The position numbers and the translations under genes are program-made. A stretch of DNA of 64,000 bases, from NCBI GenBank assembly GCA_017882455.1, contig JADGPL010000003.1, positions 144,281-208,280 on the forward strand, written 5' to 3'. The stretch comes from Solirubrobacteraceae bacterium. Its GTDB lineage: Bacteria; Actinomycetota; Thermoleophilia; Solirubrobacterales; Solirubrobacteraceae. Below the pieces are notes generated by a model, which was not told the origin of the DNA, made no database searches, and saw only the letters and a list, made by a program, of their open reading frames with translations. Shown here in pieces: positions 1 through 9,243 of this stretch (positions within the stretch are counted from its first letter, which is position 1; each line of letters opens with the position of its first letter).

Positions 1-1
1 G

Positions 2-970
2 ACCCAGATCTTCCGCATCGACCATTACCTGGGCAAGGAGACCGTCCAGAACATGATGGCGTTCCGCTTCGCCAACGGCATGTTCGAGCCGCTGTGGAAT
101 CGCAACTACATCGACAGCGTCCAGATCACCGCCGCCGAGGATCTGGGCATCGGCTCGCGCGCCGACTACTACGACTCCTCAGGCGCCCTGCGCGACCTGA
201 TCCAGAACCACATGCTCCAGCTGCTCTGCCACGTGGCGATGGAGCCGCCCGTGAGCTTCACGGCCGAAGAGGTCCGCAACGAGAAGGTCAAGGTGCTGCA
301 GGCCATCCCCCAGCCCACCGAGGCCGAGATTCCCGAGATGGCGGTGCACGCCCAGTACGGTCCCGGCCACGCCGGCGGCGACGATGTGCCCGGATACCTG
401 GAAGAGGAGGGAGTGCCCGAGAGCTCCAATACCGAGACCTACGCCGCGCTGCGCCTCGAAGTCGACAACTGGCGCTGGGCGGGCGTGCCCTTCTACCTGC
501 GCACGGGCAAGCGCCTGGCGCGCAAGATCACCGAGATCGCGGTCACGCTCAAGCCGGTCCCCCACCTCGCCTTCAGCCAGGATGGCTCGCTGGGCGTGCA
601 GCCCAACCAGCTCGTGCTCACCCTGCAGCCGAACGAGGGGGTCTCGCTGCGACTGGGGGCCAAGATCCCCGGGACACGCATGATCATCCGCCCGGTGAAC
701 ATGGAGTTCCAGTACGGCACCGCCTTCCTCTCGCAGTCTCCGGAGGCCTACGAGCGGCTGATCACGGACGCGATGCGCGGCGACGCCACGCTGTTCACCC
801 GTAACGACGAGGTCGAGTCGCAATGGCGCATCTGCGACCCGATCGTCAAATACTGGGCGCACACCAACCCGCGGCAGCACGGTCCGCTGCCCTCCTACGA
901 AGCGGGCTCGCAGGGGCCGAAGGAGGCCGACGGGCTGTTGCGCGATGGCGATCGCTGGCGCGCGATCTGA
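2..970 (+). CDS. zwf: Glucose-6-phosphate 1-dehydrogenase, C-terminal part (5' end cut by window)
   Basis: Oxidises glucose-6-phosphate to 6-phosphogluconolactone with NAD(P)+, the entry step of the oxidative pentose phosphate pathway in the cytosol. The frame is already open at base 2 and reads TQIFRIDHYLGKE, the substrate-binding motif of the G6PD family. The later segment with RTGKRLARK and the C-terminal NEVESQW-like stretch (DEVESQWRICDPI) also fit. About 320 residues are present, so roughly the first third is missing. The TGA stop shares one base with the ATG of opcA, so translation is probably coupled. The zwf-opcA-pgl order is the usual actinobacterial arrangement. Confidence 0.96.
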   Translation, partial: TQIFRIDHYLGKETVQNMMAFRFANGMFEPLWNRNYIDSVQITAAEDLGIGSRADYYDSSGALRDLIQNHMLQLLCHVAMEPPVSFTAEEVRNEKVKVLQAIPQPTEAEIPEMAVHAQYGPGHAGGDDVPGYLEEEGVPESSNTETYAALRLEVDNWRWAGVPFYLRTGKRLARKITEIAVTLKPVPHLAFSQDGSLGVQPNQLVLTLQPNEGVSLRLGAKIPGTRMIIRPVNMEFQYGTAFLSQSPEAYERLITDAMRGDATLFTRNDEVESQWRICDPIVKYWAHTNPRQHGPLPSYEAGSQGPKEADGLLRDGDRWRAI

Positions 971-2046
971 TGAGCGCCACGCCGGAGGCGCGCAGCGATG
1001 CGGTCTGGAGCGCCCAGGGGACCACGCCGGATGCGATCGAAGCTGCGCTGCGCCAGCTGCTGATCGAGGTCCACTCAGAACACGACAACTACGTGCCCGC
1101 GCGGGTGCTCAACATGATCGCCTTCGTCGATCGCGAATGGACCGGCGAAATCGCCAACCGGCTGCGCGGGGTTGGGCGCTACCACGCCTCGCGCCTGGTC
1201 GTGCTCGCCTACGAGCCGCGGCGCGAGCGCCTGGATGCGCGCGTGATGATCACCTCCGAAGGCGAGACCGAGCCGGGCGAGCTTGCCCTGCTGCACGAGA
1301 CGGTCGTGGTGGAACTCGGCGACCGTCACCTCGATGACCTGCTCACGATCGCCGACCCGCTTGTCGTCACCGACCTGCCCACGCTGCTGTGGGCGCCGCA
1401 CGGCCATCACGAGATCGCGGCCGAGCTCCTGGCCCTTTCGCAGGCGGTGCTGGTGGACTCGGTCGAGGAGCCGATCGCCCACGAGGCGCTCGACCGCGCC
1501 TGCTCGCTCGCCAGCCAGGCCTATGTGGTGGACCTCGCCTGGCTGCGCACCACCCCGTGGCGCGAGCGAGTGGCCGCGAGCTTCGACCCGCCGAGCCTGC
1601 GCCGCGAGCTGCAGACGATCACGAGCGCGACCGTGCGCCACCACCCCGCCTCGACGGTCGCCGCCATGCTGCTGTCCGGCTGGCTGGCCTCGCGCCTGCA
1701 GTGGCGAGCCAGCCCGCTCGTCGCTCACGGCGACGCTCTGGTCGGCCGGGCCCACGGCAGCCGTCAGGACGTGAGCCTGCGGCTGGAGGCGGCGCCCGAG
1801 CTGCTGGTGCCGGGACTGGAGAGCCTGACGCTCGAGACCGCCTCGGGGCGGACCCTGCGTCTGGCCCGCGGGCGAGGCGGCCTGCACGCGCACAGCCGTG
1901 ACGCGCGGGGACAGGAGCACGAATGGACCATCCCCGGTGCCTCGCGCGGCGAGCGGGGCGTCCTCGGCGAGGGCATCCGCCAGGCGCTGCTGCGCGACCC
2001 GACCTACGTGCCCGCGCTGAAGGCGGCCAGGGCGATGGTGGCGTGA
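970..2046 (+). CDS. opcA: Glucose-6-phosphate dehydrogenase assembly protein OpcA
   Basis: OpcA is the actinobacterial and cyanobacterial partner needed for assembly or redox regulation of G6PD. The start chosen is the ATG at 970, which overlaps the zwf stop (TGATG). It gives 358 residues, normal for actinobacterial OpcA. An upstream in-frame ATG at 823 lies inside zwf and is unlikely. Visible family features are the N-terminal EHDNYVPARVLNMIAF segment, a central VVTDLPTLLWAP segment and a C-terminal domain of beta strands. The stop overlaps the GTG of pgl. The identification rests on sequence pattern and on position between zwf and pgl. Confidence 0.93.
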   Translation: MSATPEARSDAVWSAQGTTPDAIEAALRQLLIEVHSEHDNYVPARVLNMIAFVDREWTGEIANRLRGVGRYHASRLVVLAYEPRRERLDARVMITSEGETEPGELALLHETVVVELGDRHLDDLLTIADPLVVTDLPTLLWAPHGHHEIAAELLALSQAVLVDSVEEPIAHEALDRACSLASQAYVVDLAWLRTTPWRERVAASFDPPSLRRELQTITSATVRHHPASTVAAMLLSGWLASRLQWRASPLVAHGDALVGRAHGSRQDVSLRLEAAPELLVPGLESLTLETASGRTLRLARGRGGLHAHSRDARGQEHEWTIPGASRGERGVLGEGIRQALLRDPTYVPALKAARAMVA

Positions 2047-2762
2047 CTCGCCTGACCACCTGTCTCGATGCCGAGTCCGTGGCCGAGCGCGCCGCCGCCC
2101 ATGTCGCCCGCCGGCTGCACCGTGCACGCGAGCAGCGGGGCGTGGCCCATATCGCGCTCAGCGGAGGCACCACTCCGGGGCGCACCTACGAACTGCTCGC
2201 ACGCGAGCCGGCCGAGTGGCAGGAGGTCGAGGTGTGGTTTGCCGACGAGCGCTGCGTGGCGCCCGATGACCCCGAGAGCAATTACCGCCTGGCCGCCGAG
2301 ACGCTGCTGAACCCGGCCGCCATCCCGGCGGAGCGCGTACACAGGATGCAGGGAGAGCTGGGAGCGGCCGAGGGCGCGCGCAGATACGAGCAGGAGCTGA
2401 TCGAGGGCCTGCCATCGCTCGGCGGCGGTCCGCCGGTGCTCGACGTGATCGTCCTGGGGATCGGCCCCGATGCCCACATCGCCTCCCTGTTCCCGGGCGC
2501 CGAGACGCTGGACGCGGGCCCCGAGGCCATCTGCCTTCCCATCACGGACTCGCCCAAGCCGCCGCCCGAGCGCATCACGCTGAGCCTCGCGGTGCTGCGT
2601 GCGGCACGCGGCTGCCTGCTGCTGGCCACGGGCGCGGGCAAGGCGGATGCCGTCAGCGCGATGCTCGGGGATGAGAGCCGCCACGTGCCCGCGAGCCTGC
2701 TCAGGCGCGAGCGCCTGAGCGTGATCGTCGACGACGCCGCCGCGCCGCCGGGCCCAGGATGA
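2043..2762 (+). CDS. pgl: 6-phosphogluconolactonase
   Basis: Hydrolyses 6-phosphoglucono-delta-lactone to 6-phosphogluconate, the second step of the oxidative pentose phosphate pathway. The start is the GTG at 2043, overlapping the opcA stop as GTGA; a longer frame would run deep into opcA. The product is 239 residues, normal for the DevB/SOL family. Motifs seen are SGGTTPG, the WFADERCV stretch, and GIGPDAHIASLFPG. The last is usually written with DGH, so the Ala after Asp is a small deviation. The stop overlaps the next ATG (ATGA). Confidence 0.94.
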   Translation: MTRLTTCLDAESVAERAAAHVARRLHRAREQRGVAHIALSGGTTPGRTYELLAREPAEWQEVEVWFADERCVAPDDPESNYRLAAETLLNPAAIPAERVHRMQGELGAAEGARRYEQELIEGLPSLGGGPPVLDVIVLGIGPDAHIASLFPGAETLDAGPEAICLPITDSPKPPPERITLSLAVLRAARGCLLLATGAGKADAVSAMLGDESRHVPASLLRRERLSVIVDDAAAPPGPG

Positions 2763-3349
2763 GCATCGAGGACCTCGGCGCCGGAGAGGTCCTCTTGGTG
2801 CGCCACGCCGAGACCGAGTGGAGCCGCGACGGGCGCCACACCGGTCGTACCGATGTTCCGCTGACCGACCGTGGCCGTGAGGCGGCGCGGGCGCTGGCCG
2901 GCCGTCTGCGCGGGCTGCGCTTCGCGCGTGTGCTCGTGAGCCCGTCCCGGCGTGCACGCGAAACATGCGAGCTGTGCGGGCTGGGCGCGCAGGCGCAGGT
3001 TCGCGAGGATCTGCTCGAGTGGGACTACGGCGAGTACGAGGGACTGACATCCGGGCAGATCAGGGTCGAGCGCCCCGACTGGGATCTGTGGCGCGACGGC
3101 TGCCCCGGCGGCGAGAGCCCGGCCGAGGTCGGCGCGCGCGCCGACAGCGCGATCGCCGAGCTCGCCGGCATCGACGGAGCTGGCGCCGTCTTCTCCCACG
3201 GCCACATGCTGCGGGTGCTCGGCGCCCGCTGGATCGCGCTGGAGGCCCCGGGCGGCGGACGCCTGGGCCTGTCCACGGCTGCCCTGTGCACGCTCGGTCA
3301 CGAGCACGGCAGGCCGATCATCGCCAGCTGGAACGACACCGGCGAGTGA
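2759..3349 (+). CDS. Histidine phosphatase family protein (phosphoglycerate mutase-like)
   Basis: A 196-residue member of the branched histidine phosphatase superfamily. LVRHAETEW supplies the catalytic His in the RHG/RHA position, TDVPLTDRG and EWDYGEYEGL are the substrate-pocket segments, and FSHGHMLRVL carries the second catalytic His. These proteins hydrolyse phosphomonoesters by way of a phospho-histidine. Overlap of 4 nt with pgl puts it in the pentose phosphate operon, so a sugar phosphate or 2-phospho acid is a reasonable but unproven substrate. It is last in the operon; a short gap follows before egtB. Confidence 0.88.
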   Translation: MSIEDLGAGEVLLVRHAETEWSRDGRHTGRTDVPLTDRGREAARALAGRLRGLRFARVLVSPSRRARETCELCGLGAQAQVREDLLEWDYGEYEGLTSGQIRVERPDWDLWRDGCPGGESPAEVGARADSAIAELAGIDGAGAVFSHGHMLRVLGARWIALEAPGGGRLGLSTAALCTLGHEHGRPIIASWNDTGE

Positions 3350-3443
3350 GCCCCTGATTCCCGCTCGCTGGGGCGGCGGATGTTGTAACGCTTTACACCG
3401 ATAGGTGGACTTACCTTCTAGAGTGACGCAGCACAGCCAGCCC

Positions 3444-4574
3444 ATGGCAGCCCGCGCGGTCAAGACCAACCCCCTTTCCCCCGACGTCGAGCAGCTGCTC
3501 TCGGCGATCAGCGAGGCACGCGAGCGGACGCTCGAGCTCGTGGCCCATCTGAGCGAGGCGGAGCTCGAGGCGGTGCACTCGCCGATCATGAGCCCGCTCG
3601 TTTGGGACCTCGGCCACATCGCTGCCTACGAGGACCTGTGGCTTGCCCACCGTCGTGGCGGCTTGGAGCTCCTGCGCCCGGACCTGGCGGGCCTGTATGA
3701 CGCCTTCGAGACCCCCCGTGCCGTCCGCGGCGAGATCGAGGCCCTCGACCCCGAGCAGGCGCGCGCGTACATGGCCGAGGTTCGCGAGCGCACCGTCGCG
3801 ACCTTGGCGCGCGAGGGTCTCGGCGACGGCGTCGTCTGCGAGATGGTGCTGCGCCACGAGCTCCAGCACACAGAGACGATGCGCCAGACGATGGCCATCG
3901 CCGGGCTGCTGCCCGCGGGCGAGGCCCAGCTGCAGCCGGCTCGCACGCCCGAGGGCTGGCTCGAGGTGCCGGCGGGGCCCTTCGAGATGGGCGCGCGCCC
4001 CGAGGCCTTCTCCTTCGACAACGAGCGCCCACGCCATATGGCCACGACCGGAGCGTTTGCGATCGCGCGGCGGCCGGTGAGCAACGGCAGCTGGATGAGC
4101 TTCAGCGAGGGCGGCGGCTACGAGCGCCGCGAGTGGTGGTCGGATGAGGGCTGGGCGTGGAAGCAGGAGTACGACATCACACATCATCCGGACGTGGCAG
4201 CCGGCCATCCCCAGGCCCCCGCCTGCCACGTCTCCTGGTTCGAGGCCGACGCCTTCGCCCGCGCGCACGCAGCGCGGCTCCCCACCGAGGCAGAGTGGGA
4301 GAAGGCGGCGACCTGGACCCAGGATGCGGGCGGAGGGCTGGCGGCGGTCGGGCAGGTGTGGGAATGGACCGCCTCCCATTTCGGCGGATACCCCGGGTTC
4401 GCCGCCCACCCCTATCGCGAGTACTCCGAGGTCTTCTTCGGCGAGAGCTACCGCGTCCTGCGCGGCGCCTCGTGGGCAACGCACCCGCGTGCAGCGTCGA
4501 TCACCTTCCGCAATTGGGACCTGCCCCAGCGCCGCCAGATCTTTGCCGGCGTGCGCATCGCGAGGGGGCTGTGA
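3444..4574 (+). CDS. egtB: Ergothioneine biosynthesis iron-dependent sulfoxide synthase EgtB
   Basis: EgtB couples oxygen-dependent C-S bond formation between N-alpha-trimethylhistidine and a thiol donor. The N-terminal DinB-like four-helix domain carries the first His in LGHIAAYEDLW and the metal motif HELQHTE (HxxxHxE). The C-terminal half is an FGE-sulfatase fold ending in VWEWTASHF, LRGASWATHPR and FRNWDLPQRRQIFAGVR, as in EgtB proteins. The start is uncertain: in-frame GTGs exist at 3405 and 3423 and an ATG at 3444, and none has a clear Shine-Dalgarno. I prefer the ATG, giving 376 residues. The stop shares one base with the egtD start. SenA and OvoA are relatives, but EgtD next door argues for ergothioneine. 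Confidence 0.92.
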   Translation: MAARAVKTNPLSPDVEQLLSAISEARERTLELVAHLSEAELEAVHSPIMSPLVWDLGHIAAYEDLWLAHRRGGLELLRPDLAGLYDAFETPRAVRGEIEALDPEQARAYMAEVRERTVATLAREGLGDGVVCEMVLRHELQHTETMRQTMAIAGLLPAGEAQLQPARTPEGWLEVPAGPFEMGARPEAFSFDNERPRHMATTGAFAIARRPVSNGSWMSFSEGGGYERREWWSDEGWAWKQEYDITHHPDVAAGHPQAPACHVSWFEADAFARAHAARLPTEAEWEKAATWTQDAGGGLAAVGQVWEWTASHFGGYPGFAAHPYREYSEVFFGESYRVLRGASWATHPRAASITFRNWDLPQRRQIFAGVRIARGL

Positions 4575-5584
4575 TGGAGCCCTTGGCACCGCGAACCCGG
4601 CTCGCCGCGGCGGACATCGTGATCGAGTCGCACCTCGACGGCGCCGAGGGGCGCTCGCTGGCCGAGGACGTCCTCGACGGGCTCACGCGCCCGTTCAAGG
4701 AGCTTCCGCCCAAGCACTTCTACGACGCCCGCGGCGCGCAGCTGTTCGATCAGATCTGCGAGCTGCCCGAGTACTACCCCACGCGCTGCGAGCGCGCGAT
4801 CCTCTCAGAACGCGCCGAGGAGCTGGCCGAGCTCACCGGCGCCGTCGAGCTCGTGGAGCTCGGCTCGGGAACGGCGGCCAAGACCCGCGTCCTGCTGGAC
4901 GCGCTCAGCGCAGCCGGCACGCTGGAGCGCTACGTGCCGGTGGACGTCACCGAGAGCATGGTGCGCGAGTGCGCCGAGTCGCTCACCTCGGAGTATCCGG
5001 GCCTGCGGGTCCACGGTGTGATCGGCGACTTCGAGCGCCACCTCGAGCACGTGCCGCCGGCGGATGGGCCACGGATCGTGGCCTTCCTCGGCGGCACCAT
5101 CGGCAACTTCCCCCCGGGCAGCCGCCGCCGCTTCCTGCGCGAGATCTCCCGCCTGCTCGGCCCTGAGGACCACCTGCTGATGGGCACCGACCTGGTCAAG
5201 GACCCGCGGGTGCTGGAGGCCGCCTACGACGACTCCCAGGGCGTCACGGCGGAGTTCAACCGCAACGTTCTGGTGGTGCTCAACCGCGAGCTCCAGGCCG
5301 ACTTCGACCCGGAGGACTTCGACCACGTGGCCCTGTTCGACACCGAGCACGAGTGGATCGAGATGCGACTGCGCGCCAGGCGCGAGGTCAGCGCGGTCGT
5401 GCGCGGCCTGGATTTGCCGGTGCACTTCGACGAGGGCGAGGAGCTGCGGACGGAGATCAGCGCCAAGTTCACGCCCGAGCGCGTCGAAGGCGATCTCGCC
5501 GCGGCTGGGCTCGAGCTCGTCGACTGGCTCCCCGACCCCGAGGGGCTGTTCGCGATGACGCTCTCGCGACGCTCGCCACGATAG
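4574..5584 (+). CDS. egtD: L-histidine N(alpha)-methyltransferase EgtD
   Basis: Transfers three methyl groups from SAM to the alpha-amino group of histidine, giving hercynine, the substrate of EgtB. The ATG at 4574 overlaps the egtB TGA and gives 336 residues, close to the family norm. Recognisable segments are [16 protein letters not shown] near the N terminus, [11 protein letters not shown], the SAM loop [12 protein letters not shown] and [11 protein letters not shown]. No egtA, egtC or egtE is seen beside the pair. The longer open frame upstream (from 4157) lies within egtB and is not coding. Confidence 0.95.
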   Translation: MEPLAPRTRLAAADIVIESHLDGAEGRSLAEDVLDGLTRPFKELPPKHFYDARGAQLFDQICELPEYYPTRCERAILSERAEELAELTGAVELVELGSGTAAKTRVLLDALSAAGTLERYVPVDVTESMVRECAESLTSEYPGLRVHGVIGDFERHLEHVPPADGPRIVAFLGGTIGNFPPGSRRRFLREISRLLGPEDHLLMGTDLVKDPRVLEAAYDDSQGVTAEFNRNVLVVLNRELQADFDPEDFDHVALFDTEHEWIEMRLRARREVSAVVRGLDLPVHFDEGEELRTEISAKFTPERVEGDLAAAGLELVDWLPDPEGLFAMTLSRRSPR

Positions 5585-5595
5585 GCTCCCGCGCG

Positions 5596-6357
5596 ATGCG
5601 GATCGAGGGCTCTCAAGCGATCGTGATCGGCGGGGCCTCGGGCCTCGGCGAGGCCAGCGTCCGCGCGCTGCACGAGCGCGGCGCGCTCGTCACGATCGCC
5701 GACGTCAACGCTGAGAAGGGCCAGGCGCTCGCCTCCGAGCTGGGGCTGGAGTTCGCCGCCTGCGACGTGCGCGAGGAGTCCCAGGTGCAGGCTGCCGTGG
5801 AGCGGGCCGCGGCCGGAGAGGGCGGGCTGCGCATCGCCCTGTGCTGCGCGGGCACCGGCTGGGCGCAGAAGGTGGCCGGATCGAAGGGCCCGCACCCGCT
5901 GATGCCATTCGAGACGATCATCTCGATCAACCTGATCGGCACGTTCAACGCGCTGCGCTTCGCCTCCAGCGCGATGACCGCCAACGAGCCTCTCGAGGAC
6001 GGGGAGCGCGGCGTGTGCGTCAACACGGCCTCGATCGCCGCCTACGACGGGCAGGTCGGCCAGATCGCCTACGCGGCCTCCAAGGGCGGCGTGGTGTCGA
6101 TGACGCTGCCCGCGGCGCGCGACCTGGCCCAATACGGCATCAGGGTCAACACGATCGCGCCGGGGCTGTTCGACACGCCGCTGCTCGCCGCGCTGCCCGA
6201 GGAGGCACGGCTGAAGCTGGGAGCGGGCGTGCCCTACCCCCAGCGCCTCGGCCAGCCGCCCGAGTATGCACAGCTGGCGTGTCACATCGTCGAGAACCGC
6301 ATGCTCAACGGCGAGACCATCCGCCTGGATGGCGCCCTGAGGATGCCCCCGCGCTGA
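5596..6357 (+). CDS. SDR family oxidoreductase, 3-hydroxyacyl-CoA dehydrogenase type 2-like
   Basis: A classical short-chain dehydrogenase of 253 residues. The N-terminal dinucleotide-binding motif is GGASGLGE, followed by the acidic residue of TIADVN that favours NAD+. The catalytic Ser is in [11 protein letters not shown] and the Tyr-Lys pair in YAASKGG. The segments [14 protein letters not shown] and [12 protein letters not shown] resemble HSD17B10-type enzymes, which oxidise 3-hydroxyacyl-CoAs. The thiolase and acyl-CoA dehydrogenase nearby fit a role in acyl-CoA oxidation, though they lie on the other strand. The start is the ATG at 5596, 11 nt after egtD. The exact substrate is inferred from resemblance only. 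Confidence 0.87.
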   Translation: MRIEGSQAIVIGGASGLGEASVRALHERGALVTIADVNAEKGQALASELGLEFAACDVREESQVQAAVERAAAGEGGLRIALCCAGTGWAQKVAGSKGPHPLMPFETIISINLIGTFNALRFASSAMTANEPLEDGERGVCVNTASIAAYDGQVGQIAYAASKGGVVSMTLPAARDLAQYGIRVNTIAPGLFDTPLLAALPEEARLKLGAGVPYPQRLGQPPEYAQLACHIVENRMLNGETIRLDGALRMPPR

Positions 6358-6379
6358 GACGCGCGCTGGCCTGTCGCAG

Positions 6380-7156
6380 ATGAGCAGATCCGATGAGGTG
6401 CAGGCGCACCGGCCGGAGGAGCCCCTGAGGCTGAACCTCGGGGCGGCGAAGACCTACATTCCCGGCTTCGTCAACATCGACATCGACCAGAAGGCCGAAC
6501 TGACGCTCGATCTCGGCGCCGACAGGCTGCCATTCCCGGATGACAGCGTGGACGTCGTGGTCTCGCGTCACACCCTCGAGCACGTCCCCAACTACCTCTT
6601 CGCGCTCAGCGAGATCCACCGTGTGATGCGCCACGACGGCGAGCTGCTGCTGTCGCTCCCATACGTCACGCGCACGGAGCACCATCTCGTCAACCCCTAC
6701 CACCTGCACAACTTCAGCGAGCGCTCGTTCGACTTCTTCGACCCGTCAGTGATGAAAGGCTCGGCGGGAGAGGAGAGCGAGACCGCCTTCCGCAAAGTCT
6801 TCGTCCGCTTCAACTACAACGGGTACTTCGGCCTGGCCCCGAGGTTCTATCGGGTGTGGGCGCGCAAACACCTGCTGAACGTCGTCCGCCAGTTCGACAT
6901 CGGCCTGGTCTGCATCAAGGATCCGACCCGGCCGGTGGACGTCGGCCCGGAGCGCGCCCGCCAGCTCGAGCAGCGGATGGACGAGCTCAAGCGCGCACGC
7001 ACGCCATATGCCGTCGAGGGAGCGCAGGCGGCGGCGACGACGGCCGAATCCCCGTCATCCGGCCGGGGCTCGCTGCTGAGTCCGGCCGGCCCACGACGCG
7101 CTCTGGGACGAGCCCGCGCAGCCGTGAAAGGCCGCCGGGAAGTCCGTTACGACTGA
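6380..7156 (+). CDS. Class I SAM-dependent methyltransferase
   Basis: A 258-residue protein with a Methyltransf_11-type core. LRLNLGAAKTYIPGFVNID is the glycine-rich SAM loop with its acidic partner, LPFPDDSVDVVVSRHTLEHV is motif II-III, and MRHDGELLLSLP is the post-core strand. The segments NPYHLHNFSERSFDFF resemble small methyltransferases found in sugar and polysaccharide clusters. The C-terminal ~40 residues (Ala/Ser/Arg-rich) look disordered. It lies 22 nt after the SDR gene and is last in the run; a strong hairpin follows. The substrate cannot be told. Confidence 0.82.
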   Translation: MSRSDEVQAHRPEEPLRLNLGAAKTYIPGFVNIDIDQKAELTLDLGADRLPFPDDSVDVVVSRHTLEHVPNYLFALSEIHRVMRHDGELLLSLPYVTRTEHHLVNPYHLHNFSERSFDFFDPSVMKGSAGEESETAFRKVFVRFNYNGYFGLAPRFYRVWARKHLLNVVRQFDIGLVCIKDPTRPVDVGPERARQLEQRMDELKRARTPYAVEGAQAAATTAESPSSGRGSLLSPAGPRRALGRARAAVKGRREVRYD

Positions 7157-7247
7157 GCACCGGGGTAGGCCCCCACGACACAGGTGTACGACCATGGCGA
7201 TACACCACACGCCGCGGGAACACCGACACGAACGCCAACCTCAAGAC

Positions 7248-7280
7248 CCCCCGCGCCTGGGGCAGCTTCAGGCGCGGGGG
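7248..7280. terminator. Bidirectional hairpin terminator
   Basis: An 11-bp GC-rich stem (7248-7258 pairing with 7270-7280) with an 11-nt loop sits between two convergent genes, the methyltransferase ending at 7156 and the thiolase ending at 7297. There is no good T tract on the plus side; the minus side has a short GTCTTGA. The position favours a shared terminator. Confidence 0.6.
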
Positions 7281-7296
7281 TAGCGCGAGCGCAGCG

Positions 7297-8487
7297 CTAC
7301 AGGCGCTCGACCAGCATCGCCATGCCCATGCCGCCGGCAACGCACATGGACTCGATGCCGTAGGTCCCTTCGCGAGCCTCCAGGCCGTTCAGGAGCGTGG
7401 TCATGATGCGCGCGCCCGTCATCCCGAAGGGGTGCCCCAGCGCGATCGCCCCGCCGAACGGGTTGAGCTTCTCCTCGTCGATGCCCAGCTCTTCCCTGCA
7501 GGGCACGATCTGGGCGGCGAACGCCTCGTTGATCTCGACGATGTCGATGTCGCTGATCGACATTCCCGTGTTCTTCAAGAGCTGCTGGATCGCCGGAATC
7601 GGCCCGATTCCCATGATCTCGGGGCGGATCGCCACCACCGTCGAGGCGACGATCCGCGCCTTCGGCGTGAAGCCGCCGTCACGGGCGCGTTCCTCGGACA
7701 TGATCAAGAGCGCCGCCGCCCCGTCGTTGAGCGGGCAGGCGTTGCCGGCAGTCACCGTGCCGCCCTCCTTGAACGCCGGGCGCAGGGCGCCGAGCTTCTC
7801 GAGCGTCGTACCCGCGCGCGGGCCGTCGTCCTTCCTGACCACCTGCTCGGGCACGTCGATCTCGTTGCCCTCGCGGTCCTTGTCCTTGTGCGCGGGCGCC
7901 GTCACCGGCACGATCTCCCGGTCGAAGTGCCCGGAGGTCTGCGACTCCACGGCGCGCGCCTGGGAGATGACGGCCCATTCGTCCTGAGCCTGACGGCTGA
8001 CGTTGTACTGCTCCGCCACGTTCTCAGCCGTGAGACCCATCGGGATGTAGACGTTGTACATCGAGCCCTCCGAGCCGTCCAGCTCGTGGTGGAACTCGAA
8101 CGGAGCGCTTTCGCCCGCCCGCGAGACGGCCTCGACGCCGGCGGCGATGTAGGTGTCGCCCTCTCCCGCCTTGATCGCGTGAAAGGCCATGCGCGCCGTC
8201 TGCAGCGAGGAGGCGCAGAAGCGGTTGACCGTCGTTCCGGGCACGTGGAAGTCGATGCCGGCGAGCAGCGAGGCGTTGCGGCCGATGTTGTAGCCCGACT
8301 CGCCCTCGGCGAAGCCGCAGCCCATCATCACGTCGACGATCGTGCTCGAGTCCAGCTGGGGATTGCGCTCCAGGATCGCTTTCAGCGGGATCGACGCCAG
8401 GTCGTCCGCGCGGACTGATTTGAGCGATCCCTTGATCGCCCGTCCGATGGGCGTGCGGATGGCGTCGACGATCACGGCTTCAGGCAT
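7297..8487 (-). CDS. Thiolase family protein (acetyl-CoA C-acyltransferase)
   Basis: A full-length 396-residue thiolase that cleaves 3-ketoacyl-CoA or condenses acyl-CoAs. The nucleophilic Cys is in TTVNRFCASSLQ, the catalytic His in ALGHPFGMTGAR, and the second Cys in ESMCVAGGMGMA. The start DAIRTPIGRAIKG is typical of FadA/AtoB proteins. The gene is on the minus strand with the ATG 87 nt before the end of the zincin gene upstream of it. With the acyl-CoA dehydrogenase at 9244-10389 it probably forms part of a beta-oxidation group. Degradative or biosynthetic direction cannot be told. Confidence 0.94.
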   Translation of the reverse strand: MPEAVIVDAIRTPIGRAIKGSLKSVRADDLASIPLKAILERNPQLDSSTIVDVMMGCGFAEGESGYNIGRNASLLAGIDFHVPGTTVNRFCASSLQTARMAFHAIKAGEGDTYIAAGVEAVSRAGESAPFEFHHELDGSEGSMYNVYIPMGLTAENVAEQYNVSRQAQDEWAVISQARAVESQTSGHFDREIVPVTAPAHKDKDREGNEIDVPEQVVRKDDGPRAGTTLEKLGALRPAFKEGGTVTAGNACPLNDGAAALLIMSEERARDGGFTPKARIVASTVVAIRPEIMGIGPIPAIQQLLKNTGMSISDIDIVEINEAFAAQIVPCREELGIDEEKLNPFGGAIALGHPFGMTGARIMTTLLNGLEAREGTYGIESMCVAGGMGMAMLVERL

Positions 8488-8574
8488 GTAGGGCTCTTCT
8501 CCTCTTGGTCGATGGTTCGCGCGGGCGGCTTCATGCCACCGGTTGGCGCGAGGCCGGGAATCCTATGGGAACGG

Positions 8575-9225
8575 CTACAGATCGAGGCGCGAGACGCCGA
8601 GCTCGTCAAAGCCGACGTGGTGGGCGAGCTCGTGCCGGACCGTGCGCGTGACCTGGTCGCGCAGGAGGTCGGGGTCGTGACCGAAGTCGCGGCGCAGCGT
8701 GTCGCGGAAGATCACGATCCGATCGTGATAGTTGTCGCGGGTGGCGCCATCGCCCTGGTATAGGCCGTAGGCGCCGCGCCGGCGACCGCCGTCGGAGATC
8801 ACCACGGCCACGTGGGCGAGCGCGTTTCGCAGCAGGTCGGGCAGGTCGTCGAGGGCGTCGCGCACGAGCTCCTCGAAGTCCTCGTCGTCGAGCGGATCGA
8901 GCTCGAGGAAGTAGCTTTCATCGGGGGCGACGGCCAACCCGTCCCGCGCCAGCGCTTCGGAGTGGCGCACGATCTCTTCGAACTCGGCCTCAGACTCCGG
9001 TTCGCGCCAGCCGGCCAGGCGCACGGCCACGAAGGCGACGCTGCCCATCAGGGCCGCGGCCACGATCACACCGAGGGCGATGTCCTCGAGCGCCCGCACC
9101 GCCCCGATCGAGCTGAACCCCTGGCTGACCACGAGCACGACCAGTCCCGCCGACATCGCGATCAGGGCAGCCACGCCGACGCGGCGCAGGTGACTGGAGG
9201 CTCCGGGAGGCTGTGGCTCGCGCAT
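8575..9225 (-). CDS. Membrane-anchored zincin-like metallopeptidase domain protein
   Basis: A 216-residue protein. Two hydrophobic helices near residues 17-35 and 47-69 are followed by a cytosolic domain of about 120 residues like the minimal-metalloprotease family (Zincin_1). It has an acidic EELVRDALDDLP start, a YGLYQG segment and the zinc motif VRHELAHHVGFDE (HExxHxxG). Most members of this family are soluble and about 120 residues long, so the N-terminal pair of membrane helices is an addition. It sits 18 nt downstream of the acyl-CoA dehydrogenase on the same strand. No substrate is known for the family. Confidence 0.8.
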   Translation of the reverse strand: MREPQPPGASSHLRRVGVAALIAMSAGLVVLVVSQGFSSIGAVRALEDIALGVIVAAALMGSVAFVAVRLAGWREPESEAEFEEIVRHSEALARDGLAVAPDESYFLELDPLDDEDFEELVRDALDDLPDLLRNALAHVAVVISDGGRRRGAYGLYQGDGATRDNYHDRIVIFRDTLRRDFGHDPDLLRDQVTRTVRHELAHHVGFDELGVSRLDL

Positions 9226-9243
9226 CGCCGGGCGGAGAGAGTC

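Noticed and set aside
6856..8418. 520-codon plus-strand frame over the methyltransferase end and thiolase
   Set aside because: It crosses two well-supported genes and has the composition of an antisense shadow.
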